From the NCBI RefSeq assembly GCF_009811415.1, contig NZ_BLIG01000025.1, positions 62,001 to 126,000 on the forward strand: a stretch of DNA of 64,000 nucleotides, in the 5' to 3' direction. The stretch is from Alteromonas sp. KUL106 (GTDB lineage: Bacteria > Pseudomonadota > Gammaproteobacteria > Enterobacterales > Alteromonadaceae). This document shows positions 1 through 9,092 of the stretch, piece by piece (position 1 is the first letter of the stretch; every line of letters begins with the position of its first letter). The translations under genes and the position numbers were made by a program. The notes below the pieces were generated by a model, which was given only the letters and a program-made list of their open reading frames with translations, ran no database searches and was not told the origin of the DNA.

Positions 1-866
1 TGATAATTGTTTATGCGCCAGTCATACTCGATAAAGCGGACCTTGTAATTGTTCGGTATCTCAGATGCTAAGTACTGATTAATATATTGAGGCAGGTCTC
101 TTGACTTGCCTGAATCAACAAAGTCCTCAGTATAAAACTCGAGTATTTCTGACACATATGCGTGTTTGCGCTTATTGTCTAAATAAAAATGCTTCGGATT
201 AGCAAAGAACGCCTTAGTTAACGATTCGAGCACCCTATCAAGGTTATGCGCATAGAAAGGCTCTTGAGGCAGTCTCGGACAATCTTTTACCATGCAATTT
301 AGCGCAAAATGTACCCTCGGCTCATCAAGCGGACGAATCACATCGTTCTCGAAGTCATAAAGATTTGTTACTTCCCCCCCAATGACGACATCGCGAAGTT
401 TAAAAAAGCTCGCTCTTGAAAAGAAGTTTGTGAATCCGTCTGGGATCCCTCTTTCAATAACACCATACATAGCAAGCGCGTTATAAGTGTTGATATAAAA
501 CGCCAGAACGTCGTCTTTACTGGGAAAGAGTTGAGGAGTGGCACTTGGGCTCACAGCTTCAATAACTGACACCACGTATTCAAGTGGCACAATATCCTTC
601 GCTAAGGCATGAAAATTTGTCCGCCCCTGTTCATCGACATACGTCGTTAACACATAGCGCCAATGCTGCATAGCGCGTTGATAACGCACTTCAAGCGGCT
701 GTTCGCTATCAATTCCTGCATTTGCACTCGTCACTGGCTGCGCGGCTTCGCTATAGCTTGCCGCGGGTACAAGATCAACAAAAAACAATGACAAAAGCAG
801 CAGTAGAAATGGATTACAGTGAAATAGCCTTGGTTGTCGCGTTAAGCTGGTCTTTGCCCTTATCAT
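1..866 (-). CDS. DUF547 domain protein, secreted (C-terminus beyond window)
   Basis: The frame is open from an ATG at 866 to the left edge, so about 288 residues are visible and the 3' end is missing. A hydrophobic segment (residues about 20-36, ending PAAS) looks like a Sec signal peptide, so the product is probably periplasmic. The rest matches the DUF547 pattern: FYINTYNALAMYGVIE around residue 122, then a conserved HFALNCMVKDCP block with two cysteines and a FYTEDF stretch. DUF547 has no agreed biochemical role. The ATG overlaps the stop of the upstream radical SAM gene by four bases (ATGA), so the two are translationally coupled. Family assignment is good; function is unknown. Confidence 0.75.
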   Translation of the reverse strand, partial: MIRAKTSLTRQPRLFHCNPFLLLLLSLFFVDLVPAASYSEAAQPVTSANAGIDSEQPLEVRYQRAMQHWRYVLTTYVDEQGRTNFHALAKDIVPLEYVVSVIEAVSPSATPQLFPSKDDVLAFYINTYNALAMYGVIERGIPDGFTNFFSRASFFKLRDVVIGGEVTNLYDFENDVIRPLDEPRVHFALNCMVKDCPRLPQEPFYAHNLDRVLESLTKAFFANPKHFYLDNKRKHAYVSEILEFYTEDFVDSGKSRDLPQYINQYLASEIPNNYKVRFIEYDWRINNY

Positions 867-2242
867 GATATCTTGCTTCCGGTTAGTTGGGTTGAACTCG
901 CTGCACTTTCGTTTCGGTTGCCGTTTTGCTCGTCGTTCTGATCTCTATCAGAAAGATTGCGAATTGAAATAATGTTGTCGTGTTGATAACGTTCTTTTTT
1001 GTAGCGCTCACTCAATGGCTCGTAACGTTTTAATTGCCCACGAGCATTGGTATAAGAAAGCGGCTTTAAAATGTAGTCGTCTCTGCTTGCATTGTGCTGA
1101 CACATAGACACTGGGCCATCTGCAGTCATCACCATAAAAGAGCACGCATCAATTCGCTCTTGTACTAAGCCATTGGCATCCATGAAATTTTGAACAAAAA
1201 AAGACAACTTATGAATTCGTCCGCGACCTTTTACGAGGCTTGCGCGCATTTCAAATAGTTTTTGCAACACAGCTTTGGCAAGTTTAGCTATCCAACGCGG
1301 CTGCATAAGAAGCGCTTTTGCGTAAGCCAATGCAATACGCCCTTTTCCGTGCTGGCGGGTAATTTGAATATGCTTGAACGCTTCAATGAATTGAGCGAAT
1401 AGATGCGCATCGTCAACAACAGAAAAAACCGTATTATTGGTCACTAACGTTGGCATATAGCTATGACAGTCACTATGACCTATGCGCACTTTTTCCCATG
1501 GCAACGTTTTGTTTACCGCCGTTTCAATAGCGCCTTTCACCGTCATAGGGTCAACTACATCACTTCTTGCTCCCCATTCCCCTCGCCCGGTTTCGGCTTG
1601 GAGCTGAAATGACGCAAAGCTAACTACACTGGCATTGCGGACGAAAAAATCCACCAGCATAGGAAGTTCATGAAAATTGCTGTTATGCACCGTTGTATTG
1701 AAGATCACCATAAGACCGAGCCCTTCTGCGCGGGCAATATACTCTTCTCTAATGGCGTTTAATGACTTCTCGCTACTGTACCCTTCACGCTCTTGTGTGG
1801 TGTCAACGTGAAAAGCAACATCGTTGAGGCCAGCGTTGGCGAGCTGAGTAAGTAATACCCTCGACGCTGCTATTCCGTTTGTAAATAGCGCGGTATGCAG
1901 TCCTAACTGAGTGGCATAAGCCACAATTTCGATGAGTTCACTATGCTTTCTTAGCGTGGGGTCGCCCCCTGTAATCTGTACGCTAGTACCGGCCCCATAG
2001 TGCAGCAATATGCTATCTAATCGCAGGTACACCTCTTGTAGTGGAATATCACGAACTGCTTGCGAATGCTCAGACAAATAGCATAAGGTGCAATCTAAAT
2101 TACATTTTTGCGTAATTTCTACGGCTACACACCCAATGGTATGAGTTCTTCCAAGGAGCTGATTCGGCGTGAAATGCTCGCCCATACGCTGTTTGGTATC
2201 GGCCAGCTGTTGTTGCCTTTTTTTTACTGGTGAACACGCCAT
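863..2242 (-). CDS. Radical SAM protein
   Basis: A 459-residue protein with the radical SAM signature CNLDCTLCYL (CxxxCxxC) near residue 47, which binds the 4Fe-4S cluster and S-adenosylmethionine. It is followed by the glycine-rich stretch QITGGDPTLR, typical of the SAM-binding strand, and by a partial TIM barrel. The last third carries extra cysteines (IDACSFMVM and SMCQHN), which could bind an auxiliary cluster, though a canonical SPASM motif is not obvious. No signal peptide, so it is cytoplasmic. The DUF547 gene starts inside its stop codon, implying one transcript and a shared job. The substrate cannot be told from sequence. It is divergent from the catalase-fold gene with only 48 bp between them. 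Confidence 0.85.
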   Translation of the reverse strand: MACSPVKKRQQQLADTKQRMGEHFTPNQLLGRTHTIGCVAVEITQKCNLDCTLCYLSEHSQAVRDIPLQEVYLRLDSILLHYGAGTSVQITGGDPTLRKHSELIEIVAYATQLGLHTALFTNGIAASRVLLTQLANAGLNDVAFHVDTTQEREGYSSEKSLNAIREEYIARAEGLGLMVIFNTTVHNSNFHELPMLVDFFVRNASVVSFASFQLQAETGRGEWGARSDVVDPMTVKGAIETAVNKTLPWEKVRIGHSDCHSYMPTLVTNNTVFSVVDDAHLFAQFIEAFKHIQITRQHGKGRIALAYAKALLMQPRWIAKLAKAVLQKLFEMRASLVKGRGRIHKLSFFVQNFMDANGLVQERIDACSFMVMTADGPVSMCQHNASRDDYILKPLSYTNARGQLKRYEPLSERYKKERYQHDNIISIRNLSDRDQNDEQNGNRNESAASSTQLTGSKIS

Positions 2243-2290
2243 GACTAAGCGCCTTTAGAAACTGCGTAATATCCCAAAAGACCTTTTGAT

Positions 2291-3289
2291 ATGAAAAAAA
2301 ATTTCACAACATGGTGTTTATTTACGCTCGGGTTAATTGCGTTGCCATTTCTCTCATATGGCTCAGACAATGATTACAGCGCTGTGAGAGACTATTACCA
2401 GCGCGTTAAGCAAGCAGTATTTTCAGATCCCTATCCATCTCTGCCGCAATACAAAGTTTCCCGAAAGCACTTCGATAGGGATGGTGAAAACCTGTTACTC
2501 AAGCATGCTAAACGAACGCTCTCAAGTACCACCGACTTCATCGAACTTGAAGGTGGTCAAAAGCTGCTACAAGCCAACGGCATTTGCTTTGCCGGCAATT
2601 GGCGTATTGGTAAAAACTCGTCGTACACTGGTCTTTATTCGAAAGGTACCAATGTTCCTGTCATTGTGCGTGCATCAGTGAGCTTAAGTGGTACCAAGCA
2701 AAATGATAAAAGAGCCTTTGGTATGGCCATTAAATTGTTCTCTGAGTCAGAGAGTAAAGACGCTACTAAACCTCAAACGTACAATCTCTTTGTTATGCAT
2801 TCTTTAGGGGGCACTCAAACCAAACACGTGCTTAGTTTGCCGATGACTAACGAACCGAGTCTTGGCGAGCTGCCACCTTTCAGTCAGTTTCTCACGGCTT
2901 ATAGGCTAGAAAATGATCTAGGAACAGCAGATAAACTGTTTAGCCAAGAAAAAGCTAATGCACGATTTCGACCGGTTTCTCATATTGCTCGTATACCCCA
3001 AAGCGATCTTACTACTGATACACCTTTGTCACTTAATGGGCCGCACTGGTTAAAGCTTGTTGCCAGCACGGATACAACGCTTGTTGATAAATCAGATTTT
3101 CGCGACGAGTTGGCTGTAGCGCATTATCCCAATCATCGCATACAGTGGGATATTTACGCTGCCCCAAATAATGCACAAGGCATCGAGTCAGCAAAATGGC
3201 AGCATTTAGGTGCGATGACAGTAAATGAATCAGTCACCTCACTTACCTGTGATACACGACTGCACTTCGCGCATCCTGTCATCCAATAA
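2291..3289 (+). CDS. Secreted catalase-superfamily-like protein
   Basis: A 332-residue protein with a Sec signal peptide (residues 1-24, ending SYGS). The body resembles the heme catalase fold: a strand pattern LLQANGICFAGNWRI, the segment VPVIVRASVSLSG, then RAFGMAIKLF, the order seen in small catalase-like proteins. In true catalases the first segment carries the distal histidine; here the matching position appears to be asparagine (QANG), so catalase activity is doubtful. Two cysteines (residues about 98 and 321) could form a disulfide in the periplasm. It is divergent from the radical SAM gene and has no obvious partner. Fold assignment is moderate, function unknown. Confidence 0.5.
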   Translation: MKKNFTTWCLFTLGLIALPFLSYGSDNDYSAVRDYYQRVKQAVFSDPYPSLPQYKVSRKHFDRDGENLLLKHAKRTLSSTTDFIELEGGQKLLQANGICFAGNWRIGKNSSYTGLYSKGTNVPVIVRASVSLSGTKQNDKRAFGMAIKLFSESESKDATKPQTYNLFVMHSLGGTQTKHVLSLPMTNEPSLGELPPFSQFLTAYRLENDLGTADKLFSQEKANARFRPVSHIARIPQSDLTTDTPLSLNGPHWLKLVASTDTTLVDKSDFRDELAVAHYPNHRIQWDIYAAPNNAQGIESAKWQHLGAMTVNESVTSLTCDTRLHFAHPVIQ

Positions 3290-3361
3290 ACGTAGCTTGC
3301 TTTATCTTATTATCACGGTAGCTGGATAATTTACTACTATTTAGCAGGTAAATTAGTTTGA

Positions 3362-4825
3362 TCACTCTATATCCGTCACCGTAATATTACCTTCTAGCAT
3401 TTTTGCCAACAGTGCCTGCCACTCAGAAGTATCCCAGTTAGTACGCATACCCATTGAGATAGCTTTCTCTAGTAGCTCGACTGATTTTTTAAAGTCTCGC
3501 TGTGGCCGAAGTCTGTAAGAGATAGAAAGTAAGTAGTGGTATTCTGGATTTAGGTTTTGTGAATTAGAAATAGCGTCTAAATGTCCTATTGCGTCAGAAA
3601 CATCAATCAACGATTTGTCTTTTGTTGTAAGCTTTATCTTTGCTATATGTAAGGCTGCTGCTTCATCCCCTTTCTCTGCCGCAGACTCAAACCAAAACAG
3701 TGCTTTTTTCTCATCGCTAATTATCCAAGGACTTTTGAGAAGTAGTTTGCCTAAACGATATTCAGCCCTAGAAAGTCCGTACTTACTTGCCTCAGTTATC
3801 CATTTTATTGCTTCAGGAATGTCTTTTTGTTGCATATATAACTGTAAGCCGTACTCATACATACCACCCGGATGCCCCTTAAGAGCAAGTTCTTTGAGTA
3901 ATTGTTCTGCCTCACCATCTTCACTCTCCATCCAAGGGAAAATGATCATCGCCATTGCGTATTGATAAAGTGATTCAAGTGTCGGATTGTCTGTTGCCTC
4001 TCTCAGGACACGCCGAGTTTCTCTGTACAATCGTGGCAAGTTGTTATTTAAATAGAACTGATCATCTATCGCTGCACCCATAAAGGCGCGATGGACAAAC
4101 TCGGTCGGCTTCTGACCTAGCTCAGGTTGCCCTAATGGAAACAGCCTGTATGCTTCAAGAAAACGTTTTGTATTTCCAGATTTTTGGATTTCACGTACGT
4201 ATCGGACAGAGCCGTCGCTCGCGACATCGTTTTCTACGACCAAAAAGCCTGGGTTATTGACCACAATCGCAACGTCTAGCGCTTCTCCTCCGTCTAAATC
4301 ATCAAAACCACCATCAAAATTCTGAAGTTCATTATCGAAGTTCTGAAACTCACTTAACTCTTCAAAATACACTCTTTGTTCTAGGCTGCTTTCGCCGCTA
4401 AAGGTTACTTTTTGACTAATAGTATGCTGGTTAATTTCAGGTAGAAACTGCTTTTGAAAAATAGTATGAGCAGATCTTTCCTCACCTATTGTCCTCATAA
4501 GAATTGAAAGTTCGGTTTCGTCTAAAGACGATTTCATCTTTTCTACAATTAACTGCGCATTGTGATACCCCTTTTCTGCAGCCAGAGAAAAGTAAATCAT
4601 GGATGAAACCACACTTGGCTCTACACCTAGTCCTTTAGAGTACATCACGCCAAGTTGATACTGCGCATGCGCGTTACCTAATTTAGCGCCTTCTTCATAA
4701 AGTGAAAATGCTTGCGTATGGTTTCCTTTCTTAAACTCCGTATTGGCTTTTAGGACATTTACTCCATGACTACTGTGAGATACCAATGCAACTAGTACTA
4801 CCGCAAAACATTTCTTGAGGCGCAT
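3362..4825 (-). CDS. Sel1/TPR repeat protein, secreted
   Basis: A 487-residue protein with a cleavable signal peptide (residues 1-21, SHSSHG). Sel1-like repeats are visible near the N-terminus (AHAQYQLGVMYSKGLGV, about residues 52-68) and again in the second half (YEYGLQLYMQQKDIPEAIKW; YRLGKLLLKSP; ALFWFESAAEKGDEAAALH). The middle (about residues 125-260) is acidic and not recognised. Sel1 repeats are helical protein-binding scaffolds; no enzyme motif is present. It lies 49 bp downstream of the alginate-lyase-fold gene on the same strand and could be the last gene of that operon, although its role in polysaccharide use is not evident. Confidence 0.75.
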   Translation of the reverse strand: MRLKKCFAVVLVALVSHSSHGVNVLKANTEFKKGNHTQAFSLYEEGAKLGNAHAQYQLGVMYSKGLGVEPSVVSSMIYFSLAAEKGYHNAQLIVEKMKSSLDETELSILMRTIGEERSAHTIFQKQFLPEINQHTISQKVTFSGESSLEQRVYFEELSEFQNFDNELQNFDGGFDDLDGGEALDVAIVVNNPGFLVVENDVASDGSVRYVREIQKSGNTKRFLEAYRLFPLGQPELGQKPTEFVHRAFMGAAIDDQFYLNNNLPRLYRETRRVLREATDNPTLESLYQYAMAMIIFPWMESEDGEAEQLLKELALKGHPGGMYEYGLQLYMQQKDIPEAIKWITEASKYGLSRAEYRLGKLLLKSPWIISDEKKALFWFESAAEKGDEAAALHIAKIKLTTKDKSLIDVSDAIGHLDAISNSQNLNPEYHYLLSISYRLRPQRDFKKSVELLEKAISMGMRTNWDTSEWQALLAKMLEGNITVTDIE

Positions 4826-4874
4826 AACAGTGCTTCCTTTCTAACGTGAAAGACCTGGTTGGTCAATCTGGTAA

Positions 4875-6119
4875 TTAATAGGGCGCATACGTCACTACAT
4901 CTGCCGCGGATAGTTTTTCGTATACAGAAATATTGTCGATTAAAGGTTTCTCACCCAGTAATAAGGCCATTTTGTTTATTTTCGGCGCAGCAAGATTCTG
5001 AAGCTGCTTTTCAGCGCCGCCGCCAGTGATCTGTTTCCACTTCCACATTTTTTCTCCCAAAATGTACGGCTCCAGAAAACTCATTGCAGCCTCAATGCTT
5101 GCACCGTGTTTGCTTTCAAAGTCCATTAGATCAACGGGAGTATGGCGACGGCCTAAATCAGTAATTCGCGTTAAAGCCCACAGATTATTAACGCTGTAAT
5201 TAACCGATTTAGTTCTCGCTAATTCTAACGGCTGACTTCCATCCGGTTCTATTTGCGCTGCTATCCGCGTTGTTTTTACGGCATTCAACTTCTCTATAGC
5301 ATCACCTTTTTTGCCTAAATAGATCATTAAACCTATCGCTTGATAATCGTAATTTGTTCCGTGGTTGTTTTTTCTTGTTTCTTCTAACTTTCCGAACTCA
5401 CTTGTTGTCAACCATACGTAGTATTCCTCAAACCATAACCGCATTTTTGATGCTTCTTTCTCCTGCCATAGCCCTGTACGTTTCAACAACTGAGCGACCG
5501 TAGCTACTTTGCCGATGTCAGTCCAATCGATGATTGAAAAGTTGGTACCCGCTGACTTACCTGGAATAGCCTTTCCATAGTCGACGTTTGGATTCATTTT
5601 TGTGTCATTGTTGATAAACCAGGTCTCTACGACGTCTTTTGCTTTTTCTAGATAAACGATATCTTCGGAGAAATAGAAAGCAAGAGTGAGTATTTCTAAT
5701 GAGTTAAGCATCGACTTTCTTCTAAGCCAATCAGTTTCTGGTCCATTAGAAATAGGATTAAACTGCCCATCTTTATAAATCCAGGGCAAACCGTCTTCCT
5801 TGGTTTCATCTGGCCAGTAGTACGAGCCCAACGTATAATAATCATGAATATCGCCACTGGCGGGCATCATCGTTTTGTTAGTGACGGGGTCTACGGTTTT
5901 TTGTAGTTCAGTATTAGCAAGGCTGAGTAATTCTTTATAAGCAGATTCATAGGCTTTATGACCCTCTGAAAGTCTTTGCTTTGATACAAGTAACCTTTCT
6001 TCATTTAAGTAAATAAGTGGTTCGTTTGTGTCTTTTCTCTCAGAAGCGATAACAAACCCAAGTAAAGAAAGAGCCAAAAAGAACGCTACATTTTTTAGCA
6101 AATAATGCCAATTACCCAT
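4875..6119 (-). CDS. Alginate_lyase-fold (PF05426/PL38-like) polysaccharide lyase
   Basis: A 414-residue secreted protein (N-terminal hydrophobic segment residues 8-26). It has the helical toroid lyase hallmarks: a W-P block YTLGSYYWPDE, the Asn-His pair in KNNHGTNYDYQA (about residue 250) and an Arg/Tyr-bearing block LARTKSVNYSVNNLW (about residue 302), matching the Asn/His/Arg/Tyr set used for beta-elimination in PL5 and PL38 enzymes. The locus has rhamnose- and uronate-directed neighbours and no alginate genes, so ulvan-derived or glucuronan-type uronides are more likely substrates than alginate (inference). Its start overlaps the end of the GH78 gene by eight bases. A paralogue lies at 28431-29711. 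Confidence 0.75.
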   Translation of the reverse strand: MGNWHYLLKNVAFFLALSLLGFVIASERKDTNEPLIYLNEERLLVSKQRLSEGHKAYESAYKELLSLANTELQKTVDPVTNKTMMPASGDIHDYYTLGSYYWPDETKEDGLPWIYKDGQFNPISNGPETDWLRRKSMLNSLEILTLAFYFSEDIVYLEKAKDVVETWFINNDTKMNPNVDYGKAIPGKSAGTNFSIIDWTDIGKVATVAQLLKRTGLWQEKEASKMRLWFEEYYVWLTTSEFGKLEETRKNNHGTNYDYQAIGLMIYLGKKGDAIEKLNAVKTTRIAAQIEPDGSQPLELARTKSVNYSVNNLWALTRITDLGRRHTPVDLMDFESKHGASIEAAMSFLEPYILGEKMWKWKQITGGGAEKQLQNLAAPKINKMALLLGEKPLIDNISVYEKLSAADVVTYAPY

Positions 6120-8988
6120 TGTTTTTACTCACTCTGATAACGTGATGCCCAGCCGTAAACTCAAGGTTTTTACTGGTTTGCATTTCATTTTTTGAATCAA
6201 CGTTAAGTACTGAACCATTTACTGTCATTAATCCGTTCAGTTCCTCTGTTTTACTTGTTGTTTCAGCAGTATTTTTAACGTAAACAACTGACGGCACTTC
6301 GACTTTAGCAGTGACATTCGGCGGTATTGTTATTTCCATGCGCAGTTCATCTTTGTTTAAAAACCAAATAGACTTAATTTCGCCATGTGGTGATTGATAA
6401 GACGCGCCAGCGTGTGATAAATGGGTGGTCACTACAGGAGCAATGTGAACTTTTTTATAACCAGCACTTAGCGGTGTTATACCTGCCAACCGGTCGTACA
6501 TCCATTGACCAATAGCGCCATAAGCGTAGTGATTTAACGACCCCGCTTTTTTCGCATAGCCTTTATCATGCGTATATCCATCCCATCGTTCCCACATTGT
6601 TGTAGCCCCCTGAGACACTGGGAAAAGCCACGATGGATAGGAGTCTTTGAATAAGAGTTCTAGTGCAAAATCTTCCCGGCCAATTTTTTCTAACACAGGC
6701 GCTATTAGTGGTGTCCCTAAAAAGCCCGTTCTAAGGTGCCCGCCGGCAATTTCAAATTGCTCCATTAGGTTAGCTTCGGCAGCTTTTAAAATATCATCAG
6801 AGAGTAAGTCAAAGCCTATGGCTAGCAAATAGGAGGTTTGTGTAGATTGACCTTGTTTGATATTGCCTTGTTGGTCGAAGAAGGCTGCTTGAAAGTTCGC
6901 TTTAGCTTCTTCAAATAGAGAAGCGTAATGCTTTGCGTCAACTGTTTTCTGCAACACCTTAGCTGTGCGAGCAACTATATCGAGAGAGCGGGCATAAAAA
7001 GCTGTCGAGATAAGCCCATGATCAGTTTCGCCACGACGCGAATCCTCGCGCGTTGAATAGGGTTGTAACCAGTCCCCCACTGTCCACATTTTGCTTACGC
7101 CATTCTCAAGTTGGCTTTGATGATAAAGGATCCAACGTTTCATCATCGTGTAGTTTTCTTTGAGAACGCGTTCGTCTCCCGTACGCCAGTAAACGTCCCA
7201 TGGGATAGTCACTGCGGCGTCTGACCAACCCGCTTGCACAATCTCGCCTACTTCGTTAGGTACCACGACAGGAATACCATGGTTATCAAACTGCTCCTCT
7301 CTTATCGACTGTAACCAAGCGCTCCAAAATGCGTGACTATCGGCAATGAATAGTGATGTGGGCGCAAAAGCAAGCGCGTCACCAGTCCACCCCAACCTTT
7401 CAGAACGTTGTGGACAATCGGTGGGAATATCCAAAAAGTTACCTTTAAGACCCCATTCTATGTTCGACTGTAGCTGGTTTAATTCGGGATCTGACGAGGT
7501 AAAATGACCAGTTAATTCAAAATCTGTGTACTGAACAATACCTTCTATCCAATCAAGTTGGGGCGCTTCTTTTTCGTCGAAGCCACTCACTTCAACATAT
7601 CGGAAACCATGAAATGTGAATTGAGGTTGCCAATCAACAACACCGCTTTTAGCCGCAACATACGTATCTTCCTGTGCAGCACTTCCCAAGTTTTTTGTGT
7701 ATAGGCTACCGTCACTGTTAATCCCCTCAGCAAATCGTATTTTGATCTTTTCTCCTTCAATCATAGGCAGGTTTACACGCGCGACACCCACCATGTTCTG
7801 TCCCAAATCAAATATAATCTTGCCATCAACTTCGTGCAGGGAAACGGGGGTCAACACTTGTTTATTCTTAGAGGTAAAATGACGCTTGGGCGCCAGCAAA
7901 ACATCTCTATCTATGTTTGAAGATTGTACTGAACGCCATTTTTCAGGAGCGTTTTCTGTTTTATATTGAGGCTCATGCCAATTGGCGTTGTTGTTTTTAA
8001 GCGAAAAGTTAGCATCAAACATTTCACCATCGTACAAACTAGAACGCCTTAACGGGCCTTGCTGAGTCGCTTTCCAATTGTTATCCGTCACTACAATTTT
8101 GCGCGTACCGTCTGTATATTCAATCTCTAACTGGGCTAGCGCTTTTGGGGTGATGTTCCGTTTTTTGTGCCAGTGACGTTTTGGGCCAAATCGCCCTGCA
8201 TACCATCCTTCGGCGAGTGTGATGCCTATAGCGTTTTCACCAGAAACAAGCAGATCGCTTACGTCATAAGTGAGGGTCTCGATGCGTTTATGATAAGGGG
8301 TATAACCGGGTGTCAGTACATCGTTTCCAACACGTGTACCGTTTATAAATGACTCGAATAGCCCTTTAGCAGTTATGTATAAGCGTGCCGATTTAATATT
8401 TTTATCCGCCGTAAACGAAGTTCTTAAATATTGTGGAATATGGATAGGCGTATCAAATTTATCTTGCATAAGCGGGGTGGACGCTTCTATTTCAATCCAT
8501 TTTGCGCTCCAATCTTCATTAGACAGCAACCCGAGCTCAAACGATGCCAGAGCGCTCCAATCAGAGCTGATGCCTTGGTCATTCCAATATTTAACCTGCC
8601 AGAAAACCCGTTGCCGTGATTTCAACTCACTCCCTTCGTATGGAACGAAGTTTGTTGAGTCACTTTTAATAATGTTGCTATCCCACAAATCTGGTTTGTT
8701 AGGTAAAAGGTCTGGCGATGACGCAACGACTATTCGATATTGAGATTGCGCTTTTACGGCGGCATCAACAGGAAGCTTCCAAGAAAATGAAGGTTGAGCA
8801 TCATAGAAACCAATTGGCTCTACAAAGCCTTCACTAACCGATAGTTGTTCAGGTTGCGCTAATGCTTGAACGTTTTTTCCTTTATTAGCACAAGCAAACA
8901 ATAATGCAGTTGCTAGACATAAAAATGAGAAAGTTCGCCAGTCATGCAAAAAGGATGTTGAGCTTTTAAATAGTGGAAGTTTGAGCAT
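6112..8988 (-). CDS. GH78 alpha-L-rhamnosidase, lipoprotein
   Basis: About 958 residues from the ATG at 8988; a TTG fifteen bases upstream is a less likely start. The N-terminus has a hydrophobic stretch ending in the lipobox LFAC, so it is probably a lipoprotein. Beta-sandwich domains precede an (alpha/alpha)6 catalytic barrel that carries the diagnostic GH78 block DCPQRSERLGWTGDAL (about residue 522) and, further on, TTMWERWDGY with the second conserved glutamate, and HYAYGAIGQWMYD. The C-terminal beta-sandwich is also present, so the length is normal for the family. GH78 enzymes hydrolyse alpha-L-rhamnosyl linkages, which fits a rhamnose-rich ulvan substrate. It lies between the DUF1961-like lipoprotein gene and the lyase-fold gene, all on the minus strand. 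Confidence 0.92.
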   Translation of the reverse strand: MLKLPLFKSSTSFLHDWRTFSFLCLATALLFACANKGKNVQALAQPEQLSVSEGFVEPIGFYDAQPSFSWKLPVDAAVKAQSQYRIVVASSPDLLPNKPDLWDSNIIKSDSTNFVPYEGSELKSRQRVFWQVKYWNDQGISSDWSALASFELGLLSNEDWSAKWIEIEASTPLMQDKFDTPIHIPQYLRTSFTADKNIKSARLYITAKGLFESFINGTRVGNDVLTPGYTPYHKRIETLTYDVSDLLVSGENAIGITLAEGWYAGRFGPKRHWHKKRNITPKALAQLEIEYTDGTRKIVVTDNNWKATQQGPLRRSSLYDGEMFDANFSLKNNNANWHEPQYKTENAPEKWRSVQSSNIDRDVLLAPKRHFTSKNKQVLTPVSLHEVDGKIIFDLGQNMVGVARVNLPMIEGEKIKIRFAEGINSDGSLYTKNLGSAAQEDTYVAAKSGVVDWQPQFTFHGFRYVEVSGFDEKEAPQLDWIEGIVQYTDFELTGHFTSSDPELNQLQSNIEWGLKGNFLDIPTDCPQRSERLGWTGDALAFAPTSLFIADSHAFWSAWLQSIREEQFDNHGIPVVVPNEVGEIVQAGWSDAAVTIPWDVYWRTGDERVLKENYTMMKRWILYHQSQLENGVSKMWTVGDWLQPYSTREDSRRGETDHGLISTAFYARSLDIVARTAKVLQKTVDAKHYASLFEEAKANFQAAFFDQQGNIKQGQSTQTSYLLAIGFDLLSDDILKAAEANLMEQFEIAGGHLRTGFLGTPLIAPVLEKIGREDFALELLFKDSYPSWLFPVSQGATTMWERWDGYTHDKGYAKKAGSLNHYAYGAIGQWMYDRLAGITPLSAGYKKVHIAPVVTTHLSHAGASYQSPHGEIKSIWFLNKDELRMEITIPPNVTAKVEVPSVVYVKNTAETTSKTEELNGLMTVNGSVLNVDSKNEMQTSKNLEFTAGHHVIRVSKNNG

Positions 8989-9092
8989 AGGGTAAGTTCT
9001 CAATCAAACATTTTTTAGCGCTGTAGTTTTCGTTACTTAACATTAGTTCCAACTCCAGAGCTCCGGCTTATATGATCTATAAAATGTGTTTC

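Noticed and set aside
3615..3965. 116-codon hydrophobic-looking frame opposite the Sel1 protein
   Set aside because: Its hydrophobicity follows from the antisense of a helical repeat; no start signals.
4852..4864. GACC...GGTC inverted repeat between the Sel1 and lyase-fold genes
   Set aside because: Four-base arms are too short to support an operator or terminator.
8375..8743. 122-codon frame opposite GH78
   Set aside because: Lies wholly antisense to a well-supported catalytic domain and has no family features.
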